64,000 nucleotides of DNA. It comes from Sellimonas sp963559135. Lineage in GTDB: Bacteria > Bacillota > Clostridia > Lachnospirales > Lachnospiraceae. Position 1 is the first letter of the stretch. Every line of letters begins with the position of its first letter. Positions 51,494-60,571 of the stretch are shown here, piece after piece. The DNA is taken from assembly GCA_963559135.1 (NCBI GenBank), contig CAUWJP010000002.1, positions 1 to 64,000 on the forward strand. Reading direction: 5' to 3'. Under the pieces are notes generated by a model. It did no database searches. It was not told where the DNA came from and saw only the letters and a program-made list of their open reading frames with translations. Made by a program: the position numbers and the translations under genes.

Positions 51494-51943
51494 CTATTCT
51501 GCCTCTCTTTTTTCAATATCCATAATCATGTCGACCCTTCTTGCATGCCGTCCGCCTTCAAACTCGGCATTTAAGAATTCGTCAATGATCATTTTAGCAA
51601 GTTCGATTCCAATTACTCTGGCGCCAAATGCCAAGATATTCGCGTTATTGTGCTGTCTTGCAAGTCTTGCGGTGTAAGGCTCGCTGCATACAGCAGCACG
51701 GATACCGTGTACTTTGTTGGCAGCAAGAGAAATACCAAGTCCTGTTCCACAGATTGCAATCCCAAATTCCACTTCCCCGGATGCTACCGCATGTCCGATT
51801 TTTTCTCCATAAACCGGGTAATCGCAGCTTTCATGGGAATCTGTACCATAATTTACAACTTCATACCCTTTCTCTTCTAAATATGCTACAACCTCCTGCT
51901 TCATCTCTACGGAGGAGTGATCATTTGCAATTCCTATCTTCAT
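51494..51943 (-). CDS. rpiB: Ribose 5-phosphate isomerase B
   Basis: 149 residues. Interconverts ribose and ribulose 5-phosphate (some members act on allose 6-phosphate or galactose 6-phosphate). N-terminal IGIANDHSSVEMKQEVVAYL, catalytic cysteine in IAICGTGLGISLAANK near 63-78, and HNNANILAFGARV near 97 are diagnostic of RpiB/LacAB. No lactose or galactitol genes are near, so RpiB is the likelier role. Confidence 0.93.
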   Translation of the reverse strand: MKIGIANDHSSVEMKQEVVAYLEEKGYEVVNYGTDSHESCDYPVYGEKIGHAVASGEVEFGIAICGTGLGISLAANKVHGIRAAVCSEPYTARLARQHNNANILAFGARVIGIELAKMIIDEFLNAEFEGGRHARRVDMIMDIEKREAE

Positions 51944-52069
51944 AACTGTTCCTTTCTGTTCTGATAATCTATTTTCATGATTCTGGTTTTATTATACTTG
52001 TTTTGTATTTTTTTGACAACGGTACAAACTCATCTTTTCTTTCCTAAATTCGAAACGCAAAGATTTCAC

Positions 52070-52116
52070 ATAGAAAACCGGAGCTACATGCCTTTTTCCT
52101 CGCATACAGCTCCGGT
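52070..52116 (-). terminator. Terminator of the peptidase operon
   Basis: Minus strand ACCGGAGCT/AGCTCCGGT with a 22-base loop and TTTTCTATGT tail, 11 bases after the M20 gene stop. Confidence 0.8.
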
Positions 52117-52127
52117 CTCGAATAATA

Positions 52128-53504
52128 TTATTGTGCCAGTCTGTAGATTGCCTCGAGATAGATTTTCATCCACAGATCCAGTTTGTCCAGCTCCAGATAT
52201 TCATTTTTCTGATGCATCAGATCTGGCTGTCCAGGAAGAATGGCTCCAAATGCCACACAATTTTCCAGTGCCCTCGCGTAGGAACATGCACCATCTACCT
52301 GTGGTTCGGCGTCGTGATCCTTTGTGACTTCCCGGTAAACATCCATCAGTGTGGTTACAAGAAAACTGTCCTTTGGCACATAGATCGCTTCTGTAATCTG
52401 AGGATTTTCAAACCGGAACCGGCTTCCTTCCAGATTCTTTTCCAGCAGATCCTGTACTTCTTTACACTTGTATGTAACCGGAACCCGGTTATCAATGGAC
52501 AGGATCAGTTTTCCGTCAAGAACTTCCGCCTTCCCCACATTAAAGCTGAGAGTCCCTGAGATCTCATCAGAAAGATCGATTCCCAGACCTTTTCCCTGAA
52601 GGTCAAATCCGATATACTTCATGTACCACCGGGCGATCTCGAGTAATTCTCCTTCCAGTCCCAGATCCACAATCATATACATCAGGCCGCTGACCGCATT
52701 AATCCCTTTTGCCGGGCTGGCCGCATGGGCTGCAAATCCCCGAACAGACAACCGCACACCATTCTCTTCTGTCTGACAGCTGATTTTACAACGGGTCGCT
52801 TCTTCCCACTTTGTCATCCTCTCACGCACTGTTTCTTCCGAGCCGGCAGGAAGTAAAGCTGACGCAGATTCCGCTACCGAATTGTATGCGTTTCCTCCGG
52901 AAATCTCAATCTTTTCCTTCAGGTCTGCCACAAGTTGGTACTGGAACACCCCTTTTTCTGCATGATTCAACGGGAATTCCGCATCCGGTGTAAATGAAAT
53001 CTGAGGCGGAGTGATTTTCTTTTCCCCAAAGTAATAATCCATGCACTTCCAGTCCGTCTCTTCATTCGCTCCTACAATCAGACGGATCTTTTTTCTCAAA
53101 GGAATCCCCATTTCCTTCAAAATTTTGACTGCATGAAGACATACCAGCATTGGACCTTTATTATCCAGCACACCTCTTCCATAAATCTTCCCGTCCTTGA
53201 TCTGAGGCTGAAATGGATCGCAGATCCACCCTTCCCCACATGGAACGACGTCCACATGCCCCAGAATTCCAACAACTTCTTTTCCCTCACCATAGTCTGC
53301 ATGTCCGGCATAATTATCGAAGTTCTCCGTCCGAAGCCCTGCCTCCTCTGCCAGATCCAGAAAGCATTGAAGCGCCTTTGCCGGTCCTTCTCCGAACGGC
53401 ATTCCCTCTTTTGGTTCCCCTTCCACGCTGTCTATGGAAACCAGTTCCATAATATCTCTGATCAGACTTTCTCTATCCTCTCTGATCTTTTTCTCAAAAT
53501 CCAT
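52128..53504 (-). CDS. M20 dipeptidase (PepV/Sapep type)
   Basis: 458 residues from the ATG at 53504. Zn ligands: GHVDVVPCGEGW near 84, GRGVLDNKGPM near 109-119 and GANEETDWKCMDYY near 146. FTPDAEFPLNHAEKG near 171 is typical of the PepV/Sapep branch that cleaves dipeptides. The C-terminal histidine region includes CSYARALEN. Last gene of the operon with pepT and a carrier, so it probably finishes hydrolysis of imported or intracellular peptides. Confidence 0.9.
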   Translation of the reverse strand: MDFEKKIREDRESLIRDIMELVSIDSVEGEPKEGMPFGEGPAKALQCFLDLAEEAGLRTENFDNYAGHADYGEGKEVVGILGHVDVVPCGEGWICDPFQPQIKDGKIYGRGVLDNKGPMLVCLHAVKILKEMGIPLRKKIRLIVGANEETDWKCMDYYFGEKKITPPQISFTPDAEFPLNHAEKGVFQYQLVADLKEKIEISGGNAYNSVAESASALLPAGSEETVRERMTKWEEATRCKISCQTEENGVRLSVRGFAAHAASPAKGINAVSGLMYMIVDLGLEGELLEIARWYMKYIGFDLQGKGLGIDLSDEISGTLSFNVGKAEVLDGKLILSIDNRVPVTYKCKEVQDLLEKNLEGSRFRFENPQITEAIYVPKDSFLVTTLMDVYREVTKDHDAEPQVDGACSYARALENCVAFGAILPGQPDLMHQKNEYLELDKLDLWMKIYLEAIYRLAQ

Positions 53505-53561
53505 CTTTTCCTCCATGCCCATTTTCCGAGCCGATGCATAGTATTTCTGTTATGTCGGCAT

Positions 53562-55067
53562 CTAAATATACAGCTGAATGACAAGTATTACTGCGCTGAA
53601 TCCTGCCATGATTCCCATCAACGGCATAATGAATTTCAGCCATTTATCATAAGTTACATCCACCATTGCAAGAGATGCCAGAATCAATCCTGCCGGCGTG
53701 ATAAAGGAAATCAGCCCAAGTCCATATGCATAAGCGGAAACGATCGCTGCTCTGGATACACCTACCGTATCGGCAAGCGGTGCCATGATCGGCACGGAAA
53801 GTACTGCCAATCCTGAAGAAGAAGAAATAAAAAATCCAAGTACAATAAATACCAGCATCATCAGGATGATAAACAGAACTGGATTCATTCCGCTGATTGC
53901 TCCAGAGAAGAATGCCAGAATCGTATCGGATACCATTCCGTTTTCCAGGATGATATTGATTCCACGGGCAACACCGACAACGAGAGCGACACTCATCAGA
54001 TCAGCCGCACCACCGATGAATTGATCCATGAAATTCTTCTCTCCGATTCCGGAAGTAAAGGCCAGAATAATCGCACACGCCAGGAAGAGTGCGGTCATAT
54101 TATCAAACCACCACTGTTTTGCAACCAGTCCCCAGACAAGAACACCAAAAGTAATTCCGAAAACGCCCAAAGAAAGCTTCATACGTCCTGTAAATTCCGG
54201 CACCTCTCCCTGATGCCCAAACTTTTTCATATGGTACTCATACTGGTCATAGCAGATCGATTTTGTCGGGTCTGCTTTTACCTTTTTCGCGTAACGCAGA
54301 ATATAGACCAGTGTGATAATTATACCGATTACCAGTGCCGCAAAACGGATTCCCATCCCGTCTGCCAGACTGATTCCTGCCGCATTGGAGGCATTTCCAA
54401 CCGAGAACGGGTTGATCGTCGGGAACATGGTTCCGATCGATGATCCCATATATATCGCGGCGATGCATACGATAACATCATATCCCGCCGCCAAAAAGAC
54501 GGGCACCAGAATCGGATACAGCGCGATGGTCTCCTCCGCAAGCCCGAAGGTCGTTCCGCCTGCGGCAATAATGATCGTAATCAAAACAATCAGAAGGTAT
54601 TCTTTTCCTTTTGTAATCTTTGAAAGTACTGCAATCGCAGAATTAAAGGCTCCCATATAATTCAGGACACCAATACATCCTCCAAGTACAAAGATGAAAA
54701 GAATAATATCAATAGAATCATACACTCCGCTGATCGGCGCCAGCAGAATATCAAAAATTCCCTGTGGATTCTGTTCTACTTTTTCATAAGTTCCAGGAAT
54801 CGCAACCGGCTTGCTGATCGTCCCATCCAGAAACTTATCCAGATTTCCGGTTACTCCCAGTTCATCCAATGTCTCCTGTGTCGGTTCCATCTCTGTGATC
54901 TCACCGGACGAATCGGTAATCTCAAACATTTCCGTCTGTGCATTATAAGCCAGCTTGGAGTACAGGCCGGCCGGCACTACTGCCGTCAGAATGGCCGCGA
55001 AAATCAGAACGATAAATAACACAGTCAATGCTGACGGGAAAGATATTTTTTTCTTTTTATTTTCCAT
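53562..55067 (-). CDS. YfcC/DcuC-type basic amino acid or C4-dicarboxylate carrier
   Basis: 501 residues with about 12-13 hydrophobic segments. Typical YfcC features: FPSALTVLFIVLIFAAILTA at the N-terminus, GTTFGLAEETIALYPILVP near 170-188, MGSSIGTMFPTINPFSVGNAS near 207-227 and SSSSGLAVLSVPIMAPLADT near 415-434. Characterised relatives include arginine/ornithine exchangers and dicarboxylate carriers. Flanked by peptidases, it may import peptides or remove amino acids. Not a PepT-type POT transporter. Confidence 0.85.
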   Translation of the reverse strand: MENKKKKISFPSALTVLFIVLIFAAILTAVVPAGLYSKLAYNAQTEMFEITDSSGEITEMEPTQETLDELGVTGNLDKFLDGTISKPVAIPGTYEKVEQNPQGIFDILLAPISGVYDSIDIILFIFVLGGCIGVLNYMGAFNSAIAVLSKITKGKEYLLIVLITIIIAAGGTTFGLAEETIALYPILVPVFLAAGYDVIVCIAAIYMGSSIGTMFPTINPFSVGNASNAAGISLADGMGIRFAALVIGIIITLVYILRYAKKVKADPTKSICYDQYEYHMKKFGHQGEVPEFTGRMKLSLGVFGITFGVLVWGLVAKQWWFDNMTALFLACAIILAFTSGIGEKNFMDQFIGGAADLMSVALVVGVARGINIILENGMVSDTILAFFSGAISGMNPVLFIILMMLVFIVLGFFISSSSGLAVLSVPIMAPLADTVGVSRAAIVSAYAYGLGLISFITPAGLILASLAMVDVTYDKWLKFIMPLMGIMAGFSAVILVIQLYI

Positions 55068-55079
55068 ATCTATTATCCT

Positions 55080-56300
55080 TTACTCATTTGCAAATATTTT
55101 TACAAGTTCTACGATAATCTGTACTGCTTTTTCCATGCCTTCTACAGATACATGCTCCAGCGGTCCATGATATCCATGTCCGCCTGTTCCAAGATTCGGA
55201 CAAGGAAGCCCTTTGAAAGAAAGCTTACATCCATCTGTACCTCCCCGAATCGGACAGATTACAGGCACAGTTTCTGCCATTTCACATGCTTTCTTCGCAT
55301 TTTCAATCAGATAAAAATGATCTTTTACGATACATTCCATGTTTTTGTATTCATCTTTCAGTTCAAGGGTAACTGTCCCTTCACCCCATATTTCATTCAT
55401 AGATTTTTCGATGTGTCGAAGCGTTTCCTTTCTTGCGCGGAAGCTTGTCTCATCGTGATCCCGGACAATATACTCCATCACCGCATGGCTTTCATCCCCG
55501 TGGATACTCAGAAGATGATAAAAGCCTTCATAGCCTTCTGTATATCTTGGCGTCTCATATTTTGGAAGCATCTGATTGATTTCTGCCGCCAGAAGCACTG
55601 CATTGATCATCACGTTTTTAGCTGATCCCGGATGGACACTTTTTCCTTCTACCGTAAACTTCGCTTCGCAGGCGTTGAAATTCTGATACTGGATTTCCCC
55701 TTCTCCATCTCCGTCCAGAGTATAAGCTACTTCGGCATCAAAGGCGTCAAAATCAAAGTATGCTGCCCCTGCTCCACACTCCTCATCCGGAGTAAAGGCC
55801 ACACTGATCTGTCCATGCGGAATTTCCTCCTCGATGATAATCCGAAGCATCTCCATGATCTCAGCAATTCCGGCCTTGTCATCCACTCCAAGAATGGTAC
55901 GTCCGTCTGAAGTGATCAAGGTTCTTCCTTTCCACTCTTTCAGGTGAGGAAAATCCTCGGTACTGATCACCCGTCCGCATTCTTTCAGCTTTACGTCTTT
56001 CCCATCGTAATTCTCTATACGGACCGGGGTAATCTCTCCTTCACAAAATTCGGATACAGTATCCATATGGGCAATAAATCCGATCTTTTTTCGATTTTCA
56101 TATCCGCCAGTCGCCTTTAATGTCCCGTATACAAAGCAGTGATCATCTACTTTTGCATCTGCAATTCCTAACTCTTTCAGTTCCTCAACAAGAATCTTTG
56201 CAAGTTCAAACTGACATTTAGTTGTTGGTACACAGTCAGCATTCTCATCGCACGGTGTCTTGACTGCAATGTACCGCATAAGCCTCTCTTCTACCTGCAT
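55080..56300 (-). CDS. pepT: Peptidase T (tripeptide aminopeptidase)
   Basis: 406 residues from the ATG after GGAAGGAG; a 22-codon upstream extension is not supported. M20B zinc motifs: IGFIAHMDTVSEF near 77, ILGVDDKAGIAEIMEML near 138-154 and FTPDEECGAGAAYFDF near 175-190, with IRGGTDGCKLSFKGLPCPNL near 355-374. It removes N-terminal residues from tripeptides. First in the pepT-carrier-dipeptidase unit, which is divergent from an XRE regulator. Confidence 0.96.
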   Translation of the reverse strand: MQVEERLMRYIAVKTPCDENADCVPTTKCQFELAKILVEELKELGIADAKVDDHCFVYGTLKATGGYENRKKIGFIAHMDTVSEFCEGEITPVRIENYDGKDVKLKECGRVISTEDFPHLKEWKGRTLITSDGRTILGVDDKAGIAEIMEMLRIIIEEEIPHGQISVAFTPDEECGAGAAYFDFDAFDAEVAYTLDGDGEGEIQYQNFNACEAKFTVEGKSVHPGSAKNVMINAVLLAAEINQMLPKYETPRYTEGYEGFYHLLSIHGDESHAVMEYIVRDHDETSFRARKETLRHIEKSMNEIWGEGTVTLELKDEYKNMECIVKDHFYLIENAKKACEMAETVPVICPIRGGTDGCKLSFKGLPCPNLGTGGHGYHGPLEHVSVEGMEKAVQIIVELVKIFANE

Positions 56301-56416
56301 CTTTTTTCTCCTTCCATTTTGATTTAATATCATTTTATAAACCTTTTCTGCTTCCCGCAAATCCACTCTGTTTTCTTGACACGAAAATTTTAGTCATGAT
56401 ATTATAGGTTGAGTAG

Positions 56417-56474
56417 AAAAAGCACAAATAATTACCCTGATTTTCTTTCACCCGATGTTCTTTGTGCATTTTTC
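56417..56474. promoter_or_regulatory. Distant inverted repeat AAAAAGCACAAA/TTTGTGCATTTTT between pepT and XRE gene
   Basis: Near-perfect 12-base arms are separated by 32 bases in the divergent intergenic region. They may be paired operator half-sites for the XRE protein, able to control both directions. The arms carry T-runs, so a terminator-like role is a weaker alternative. Confidence 0.4.
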
Positions 56475-56508
56475 ATAAAATAATGGGTTTTTATGAAAGG
56501 TTTTTGCT

Positions 56509-57210
56509 ATGGATGTCAATAAAATTATCGGTGAGAATATAAAAAAATACCGTACAGCCTATAATATGACCTTAAAAGATCTGTCAGAAAAGCTACATAA
56601 AAGCATTTCCACAGTTTCTAAATATGAAAAAGGGAAAATTTCTCTTGATATGACAACTTTTCTTGAGGCTGCAAAAGTATTTCATATTTCACCTTCCGCT
56701 CTTCTTTGCGGGATATCGGAACAGTCTGTCGAGCATCCGGAACATAAGGACGAAGCAGAACAACTGTACATGTATACTTACAGCAGTCCAAAAAAAGAGA
56801 TCATACGAAGTCTCATTGAACAATATCCCCCGGTTTCCCCGGGTGGACCTTTCCGTGTTCATCTGTTTAATGATATTCAGGAATGGGGAAATCCTGGTCG
56901 CTGCAACGGATTTTATACCGGAGCTTATACTGAAAACGGATTCCTTGGAACTTATCTTCTCAAAAACCAGCATTCCTCATCCGAGCAAGTCATGATCTCC
57001 TGTGTGAAAAATCTGGTAAATGTAAACCAGCAGCTTGGCCTGATTTCCGGTCTTTCCAATTACACAATGCTTCCGATCGTTTTCAAGACCGTACTGTCCC
57101 GGATCGAAATCACAGACCGGAAACATCTGCTGGATCTTCTATTATTTTCCAAAGAAGATTTCCGAACACTCAAACAGGCACATTGCCTTACCATCCAGAA
57201 TCTCAGATAA
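56509..57210 (+). CDS. XRE-family transcriptional regulator
   Basis: 233 residues. The HTH_3 domain covers 5-62, with DLSEKLHKSISTVSKYEKG at 21-39. The remaining ~170 residues are an unrecognised ligand or dimer domain, with LIEQYPPVSPGGPFRVHLFN near 104-123. It is divergent from pepT across a 208-base region with a large inverted repeat, so control of the peptide operon is plausible. The HAD phosphatase follows 13 bases later. Confidence 0.88.
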   Translation: MDVNKIIGENIKKYRTAYNMTLKDLSEKLHKSISTVSKYEKGKISLDMTTFLEAAKVFHISPSALLCGISEQSVEHPEHKDEAEQLYMYTYSSPKKEIIRSLIEQYPPVSPGGPFRVHLFNDIQEWGNPGRCNGFYTGAYTENGFLGTYLLKNQHSSSEQVMISCVKNLVNVNQQLGLISGLSNYTMLPIVFKTVLSRIEITDRKHLLDLLLFSKEDFRTLKQAHCLTIQNLR

Positions 57211-57223
57211 GGAGGAAATTTTC

Positions 57224-57994
57224 ATGATAAAATTGATCGCCAGCGACCTTGACGGTACGCTTCTGAAAAACGGGGCACAGATGTTGTCCCCGGAAATATT
57301 TGAACTAATTCCCGCGCTGAAAGAAAAAGGAATTCATTTTGTAGCTGCAAGCGGACGTCAGTATGCAAATATCCGCAGACTGTTTGCGCCACTTCAGGAT
57401 GAGATTTCCTACATTGCCGAAAATGGTTCCCTTTGTATGCATGACGGAAAAATGATTGCTTCCGGCCAGATTGACCGTGACCTCGCAAATGAGATTATTC
57501 TGGAAACCCGGCTCCAACCGGACTGTTCGCTGCTTTATTCCAGCCCGGAGAAGTGTTATGTAGAAAAGGGAAATGAACGGCTTTATGACCATATTAAAAA
57601 TCATGTCCGCTATGATGTGGAACTTTCGGATGATCTGACACAGTTGGACGCTCTGTGCCTGAAAGTCGCTGTCTGCAACTTTGACGGCGCTGATCGTTCG
57701 TTTGGACATTTCCGCGAGAAATACCAGGATCGCATCAAGATTGTCACCTCCGGAAATATCTGGTTTGACTTTATTGCTCCGAATGCAGATAAAGGAACCG
57801 GGCTTGCGGCAATCGCGTCCGCTCTTGGCGTCCGGCCTGAGGAATGTATGACATTCGGAGATCAGTATAATGATATTGAGATGCTTGCTTTTACCCCGAA
57901 CAGCTATGCGATGGACACCTGCGCAAAAGGTGTGGAGCGCTATGCCGCACACCAGACTTCCTCGGTAGAAGATGTCCTGCGCACCCTTTTGTAA
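57224..57994 (+). CDS. Cof-type HAD-IIB phosphatase
   Basis: 256 residues. HAD motifs: SDLDGTLL (5-14 region) with the nucleophile, SGRQYAN near 44, and DKGTGLAAIASALGVRPEEC near 185-204 leading to FGDQYNDIEML with the metal aspartates. The large C2B cap lies between. Relatives dephosphorylate sugar phosphates, pyridoxal phosphate or FMN; the substrate cannot be read here. It follows the XRE gene, possibly in one transcript. Confidence 0.92.
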   Translation: MIKLIASDLDGTLLKNGAQMLSPEIFELIPALKEKGIHFVAASGRQYANIRRLFAPLQDEISYIAENGSLCMHDGKMIASGQIDRDLANEIILETRLQPDCSLLYSSPEKCYVEKGNERLYDHIKNHVRYDVELSDDLTQLDALCLKVAVCNFDGADRSFGHFREKYQDRIKIVTSGNIWFDFIAPNADKGTGLAAIASALGVRPEECMTFGDQYNDIEMLAFTPNSYAMDTCAKGVERYAAHQTSSVEDVLRTLL

Positions 57995-58038
57995 AAGTCT
58001 GTGCTGTACCGGAATTTGCGGAAAGAGAGGAACACATT

Positions 58039-58983
58039 ATGCCAACCGTACCACATTCATCCTCTGAGATGAATCTGAGCCACCTTTATCAGGACTGTAC
58101 ACTCTGTCCCCGGATGTGCCATGTCGACCGAACCAGACAGACCGGTTTCTGCGGATGTACCGATGCAATCACAGCGGCCAGAGCGGCACTCCATTTCTGG
58201 GAGGAGCCATGCATCAGCGGGACTGGTGGAAGCGGAACTGTATTTTTCAGCGGATGCACATTAAAATGCTGCTTCTGCCAGAATTATCAGATCAGCCAGG
58301 AAGGAATTGGAAAAACGATTTCCACCGAAGAGCTTGCCAGGATCTTTTTGGACCTTCAGGATCAGGGAGCGGAGAATATCAGTCTGGTCACTGCGGATCA
58401 GTATCTGCCATCTGTTCTTGCTGCATTAAACCAGGTCAAAGACCAGCTCCAGGTTCCTGTCGTCTATAACTGCAGCGGATATGAGCGCCTTGAAACGCTC
58501 CAGTTGCTCTCTGGTTCTGTCCATATTTATCTGCCGGATCTGAAATACTTCGACAGCGGCATAGCGCAAACATATTCCCGTGCAGGAAATTATTTTTCCT
58601 ATGCATCCAAAGCCATTCCGGAAATGATACGTCAGACAGGCGCCCCTAGATTTAACCAGCAGGGAGTTCTGGGAAAGGGTGTGATTGTACGGCACATGGT
58701 TCTGCCAGGCCAGAGAAACGATTCCATCCGTCTTCTGCACTGGATGGCCGACCATCTGGAAAAGGGCAGTTTTCTCCTGAGCCTGATGAGCCAGTATACC
58801 CCCTTTTACCATGCATCCGATTATCCGGAAATCAACCGGCGGATCACCACATACGAATATGAAAAGGTTCTGGATGAGGCCGTCCGGCTCGGACTGACCG
58901 ATGGATATATGCAAGAAAAATCCAGCGCAAAGGAAGAGTACACCCCTGCCTTTGATCTGGAAGGAATAGAAAGGAGAATCTAA
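58039..58983 (+). CDS. Radical SAM protein of the PflX/COG1313 type
   Basis: 314 residues. The radical SAM cluster is C73-x3-C77-x2-C80 in FSGCTLKCCFCQNYQIS. An N-terminal cysteine group (CTLCPRMCHVDRTRQTGFCG, 20-39) is characteristic of the COG1313 family, often labelled pyruvate-formate-lyase activating-like. The target is unknown; no glycyl-radical enzyme is beside it. The DUF308 gene starts right after its stop. Confidence 0.88.
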   Translation: MPTVPHSSSEMNLSHLYQDCTLCPRMCHVDRTRQTGFCGCTDAITAARAALHFWEEPCISGTGGSGTVFFSGCTLKCCFCQNYQISQEGIGKTISTEELARIFLDLQDQGAENISLVTADQYLPSVLAALNQVKDQLQVPVVYNCSGYERLETLQLLSGSVHIYLPDLKYFDSGIAQTYSRAGNYFSYASKAIPEMIRQTGAPRFNQQGVLGKGVIVRHMVLPGQRNDSIRLLHWMADHLEKGSFLLSLMSQYTPFYHASDYPEINRRITTYEYEKVLDEAVRLGLTDGYMQEKSSAKEEYTPAFDLEGIERRI

Positions 58984-59532
58984 ATGAAATACAAACGTTC
59001 CATAAATGAACACACACTCCACTTCAGCCATAACGTGCTGGCATTTCTCTATGTTGTGCTTGGAATTGTACTTTTGATCAAGCCAACCGAACTGACTCGC
59101 CTGTTCTGCATGCTTCTTGGCATTGCGGCGCTTTTGTACGGTGGAATCAGACTGTTTTCCTATCTGCGCAGAAAAGAATATGAATCCGCCTTTCAGATGG
59201 ATCTGATTCTTGGTGTGATTCTGATTGTCGTCGGAGTTGTCTGCCTGGTTCGGCCACAGATTATTCTCTCCATTCTGCCATTTGTCCTCGGGATTATTAT
59301 CCTGCTGGATGCCATCGGAATTCTTCAGCGGTCACTGAGTCTGCGAAGATTTGACTATGACAGATGGTGGGTTTCCCTCATCCTGGCACTAATGCTTGCA
59401 CTTTTCGGACTTATTTTGATTGCCAATCCGTTTGAAACGACAATCCTCTTTGTTCGTTTTCTCGGATTTACACTACTGGCAGATGGGTGTTTTGATCTGT
59501 GGGGAAATTATCAATATCGAAAATATCTGTAG
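58984..59532 (+). CDS. DUF308 (HdeD-like) membrane protein
   Basis: 182 residues with six hydrophobic segments (roughly 16-34, 38-57, 74-90, 95-112, 128-146, 152-172) arranged as repeated pairs, each ending in a (V/I)xxP or (I/V)ANPF turn, which is the DUF308/HdeD pattern. Function is unknown; HdeD relatives are acid-induced. It directly abuts the radical SAM gene, its ATG starting one base after that stop. Confidence 0.85.
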   Translation: MKYKRSINEHTLHFSHNVLAFLYVVLGIVLLIKPTELTRLFCMLLGIAALLYGGIRLFSYLRRKEYESAFQMDLILGVILIVVGVVCLVRPQIILSILPFVLGIIILLDAIGILQRSLSLRRFDYDRWWVSLILALMLALFGLILIANPFETTILFVRFLGFTLLADGCFDLWGNYQYRKYL

Positions 59533-59592
59533 TTTAAAATTCTACAAATTAGAACAATCCGAAATTTGAACCGCTTTTTATCACAATAGGAA

Positions 59593-59660
59593 ACAGAGGT
59601 GCAGGCTTCTTCATACGGTTACTGCGTACAGAAGAAGTCCGACACCTCTGTTTTATTTTA
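59593..59660 (+). terminator. Intrinsic terminator of the 56.5-59.5 kb unit
   Basis: Outer arms ACAGAGGTG/CACCTCTGT and an inner TTCTTC/GAAGAA helix, followed by TTTTATTTTA. Confidence 0.8.
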
Positions 59661-59683
59661 TATTTATCGTTCTGTTCTACTGT

Positions 59684-60556
59684 TTATCCCACTGTGATCG
59701 TGTAGGATTTTTCAAAGATTTCGCCCGGTTCCAGCTCATTGCCCCATTCTCTTTCTTCCAGCTTCTTATTGAAGTCCGCCCGGTCACATCTTCCGTACCA
59801 CGGCTCAATGCAGACAAATGGAGCCTTTCCTCCTTTCGGCGCCCAGATACCAAAGAGCGGCGCGTCAAAAGCAACCGTCACATAGGCATTCCCCTCAGGG
59901 TCTATAAGAGATACGTTGTGCGCCTGGTCGTTTTCAATGACCAGCGCATCTCTTGAAAACAGATCCTCCGCAATCTGCATTTCTCCATTTTCCAGCTGAT
60001 ATGTAACCTTTTCCTCTGTCAGAAGGCCGCCCTCTCCGATCAGGCTGGAGACTACCGAACCCTTTGCATCAAAACGCAACCGGTAATCTGTCTGTTTCCC
60101 CTTCCCGGAAATCGGGCATACAAACGCCGGGTGGCCACCGATGGAAAAATACATCGTCTTCTCATTTGTATTTTCCACTTTCCATATCACTTTGACTGTT
60201 CTGCCTTCCAGTCTGTAGCCAATAGACAGACAGAAATCAAATGGATACTTTTCCTTCGTTTCCGGCGTTTCATGCAGCTCAAACCAAATTTCATTCTCCG
60301 CTTCTTTTGTGACAGTAAAATCCATATCCCGGGCAAAGCCATGCTGCGTCATTGTATACGTCTTTCCCTCATAGATGCTCTCCTTATCCCGGTAGTTTCC
60401 AACCAAAGGGAAAAGCACCGGAGACGTCCGTTTCCAGAAAGCCGGATCAGCATCCCACAAATACTCCTGTCCAGTCTGATTATCCTTCAGAGATTTCATC
60501 TCCGCTCCATAAGAAGCAATTTCCAGTGTCAATTCTTCATTTTTCAAACAAAACAT
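59684..60556 (-). CDS. Aldose 1-epimerase family protein (LacX-like)
   Basis: 290 residues of the galactose-mutarotase-like fold. Characteristic stretches are IASYGAEMKSLKD near 13-25, LFPLVGNYRD near 50, MTQHGFARDMDF near 68-79 and YFSIGGHPAFVCP near 131-143, with the catalytic His residues, and CIEPWYGRCDR near 244-254. It equilibrates sugar anomers; this branch (LacX/YeaD-like) is often of unknown specificity. It is followed by the rRNA methyltransferase gene in the upstream direction, 15 bases away. Confidence 0.9.
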   Translation of the reverse strand: MFCLKNEELTLEIASYGAEMKSLKDNQTGQEYLWDADPAFWKRTSPVLFPLVGNYRDKESIYEGKTYTMTQHGFARDMDFTVTKEAENEIWFELHETPETKEKYPFDFCLSIGYRLEGRTVKVIWKVENTNEKTMYFSIGGHPAFVCPISGKGKQTDYRLRFDAKGSVVSSLIGEGGLLTEEKVTYQLENGEMQIAEDLFSRDALVIENDQAHNVSLIDPEGNAYVTVAFDAPLFGIWAPKGGKAPFVCIEPWYGRCDRADFNKKLEEREWGNELEPGEIFEKSYTITVG

Positions 60557-60571
60557 AGACTGTTCCTCCTT

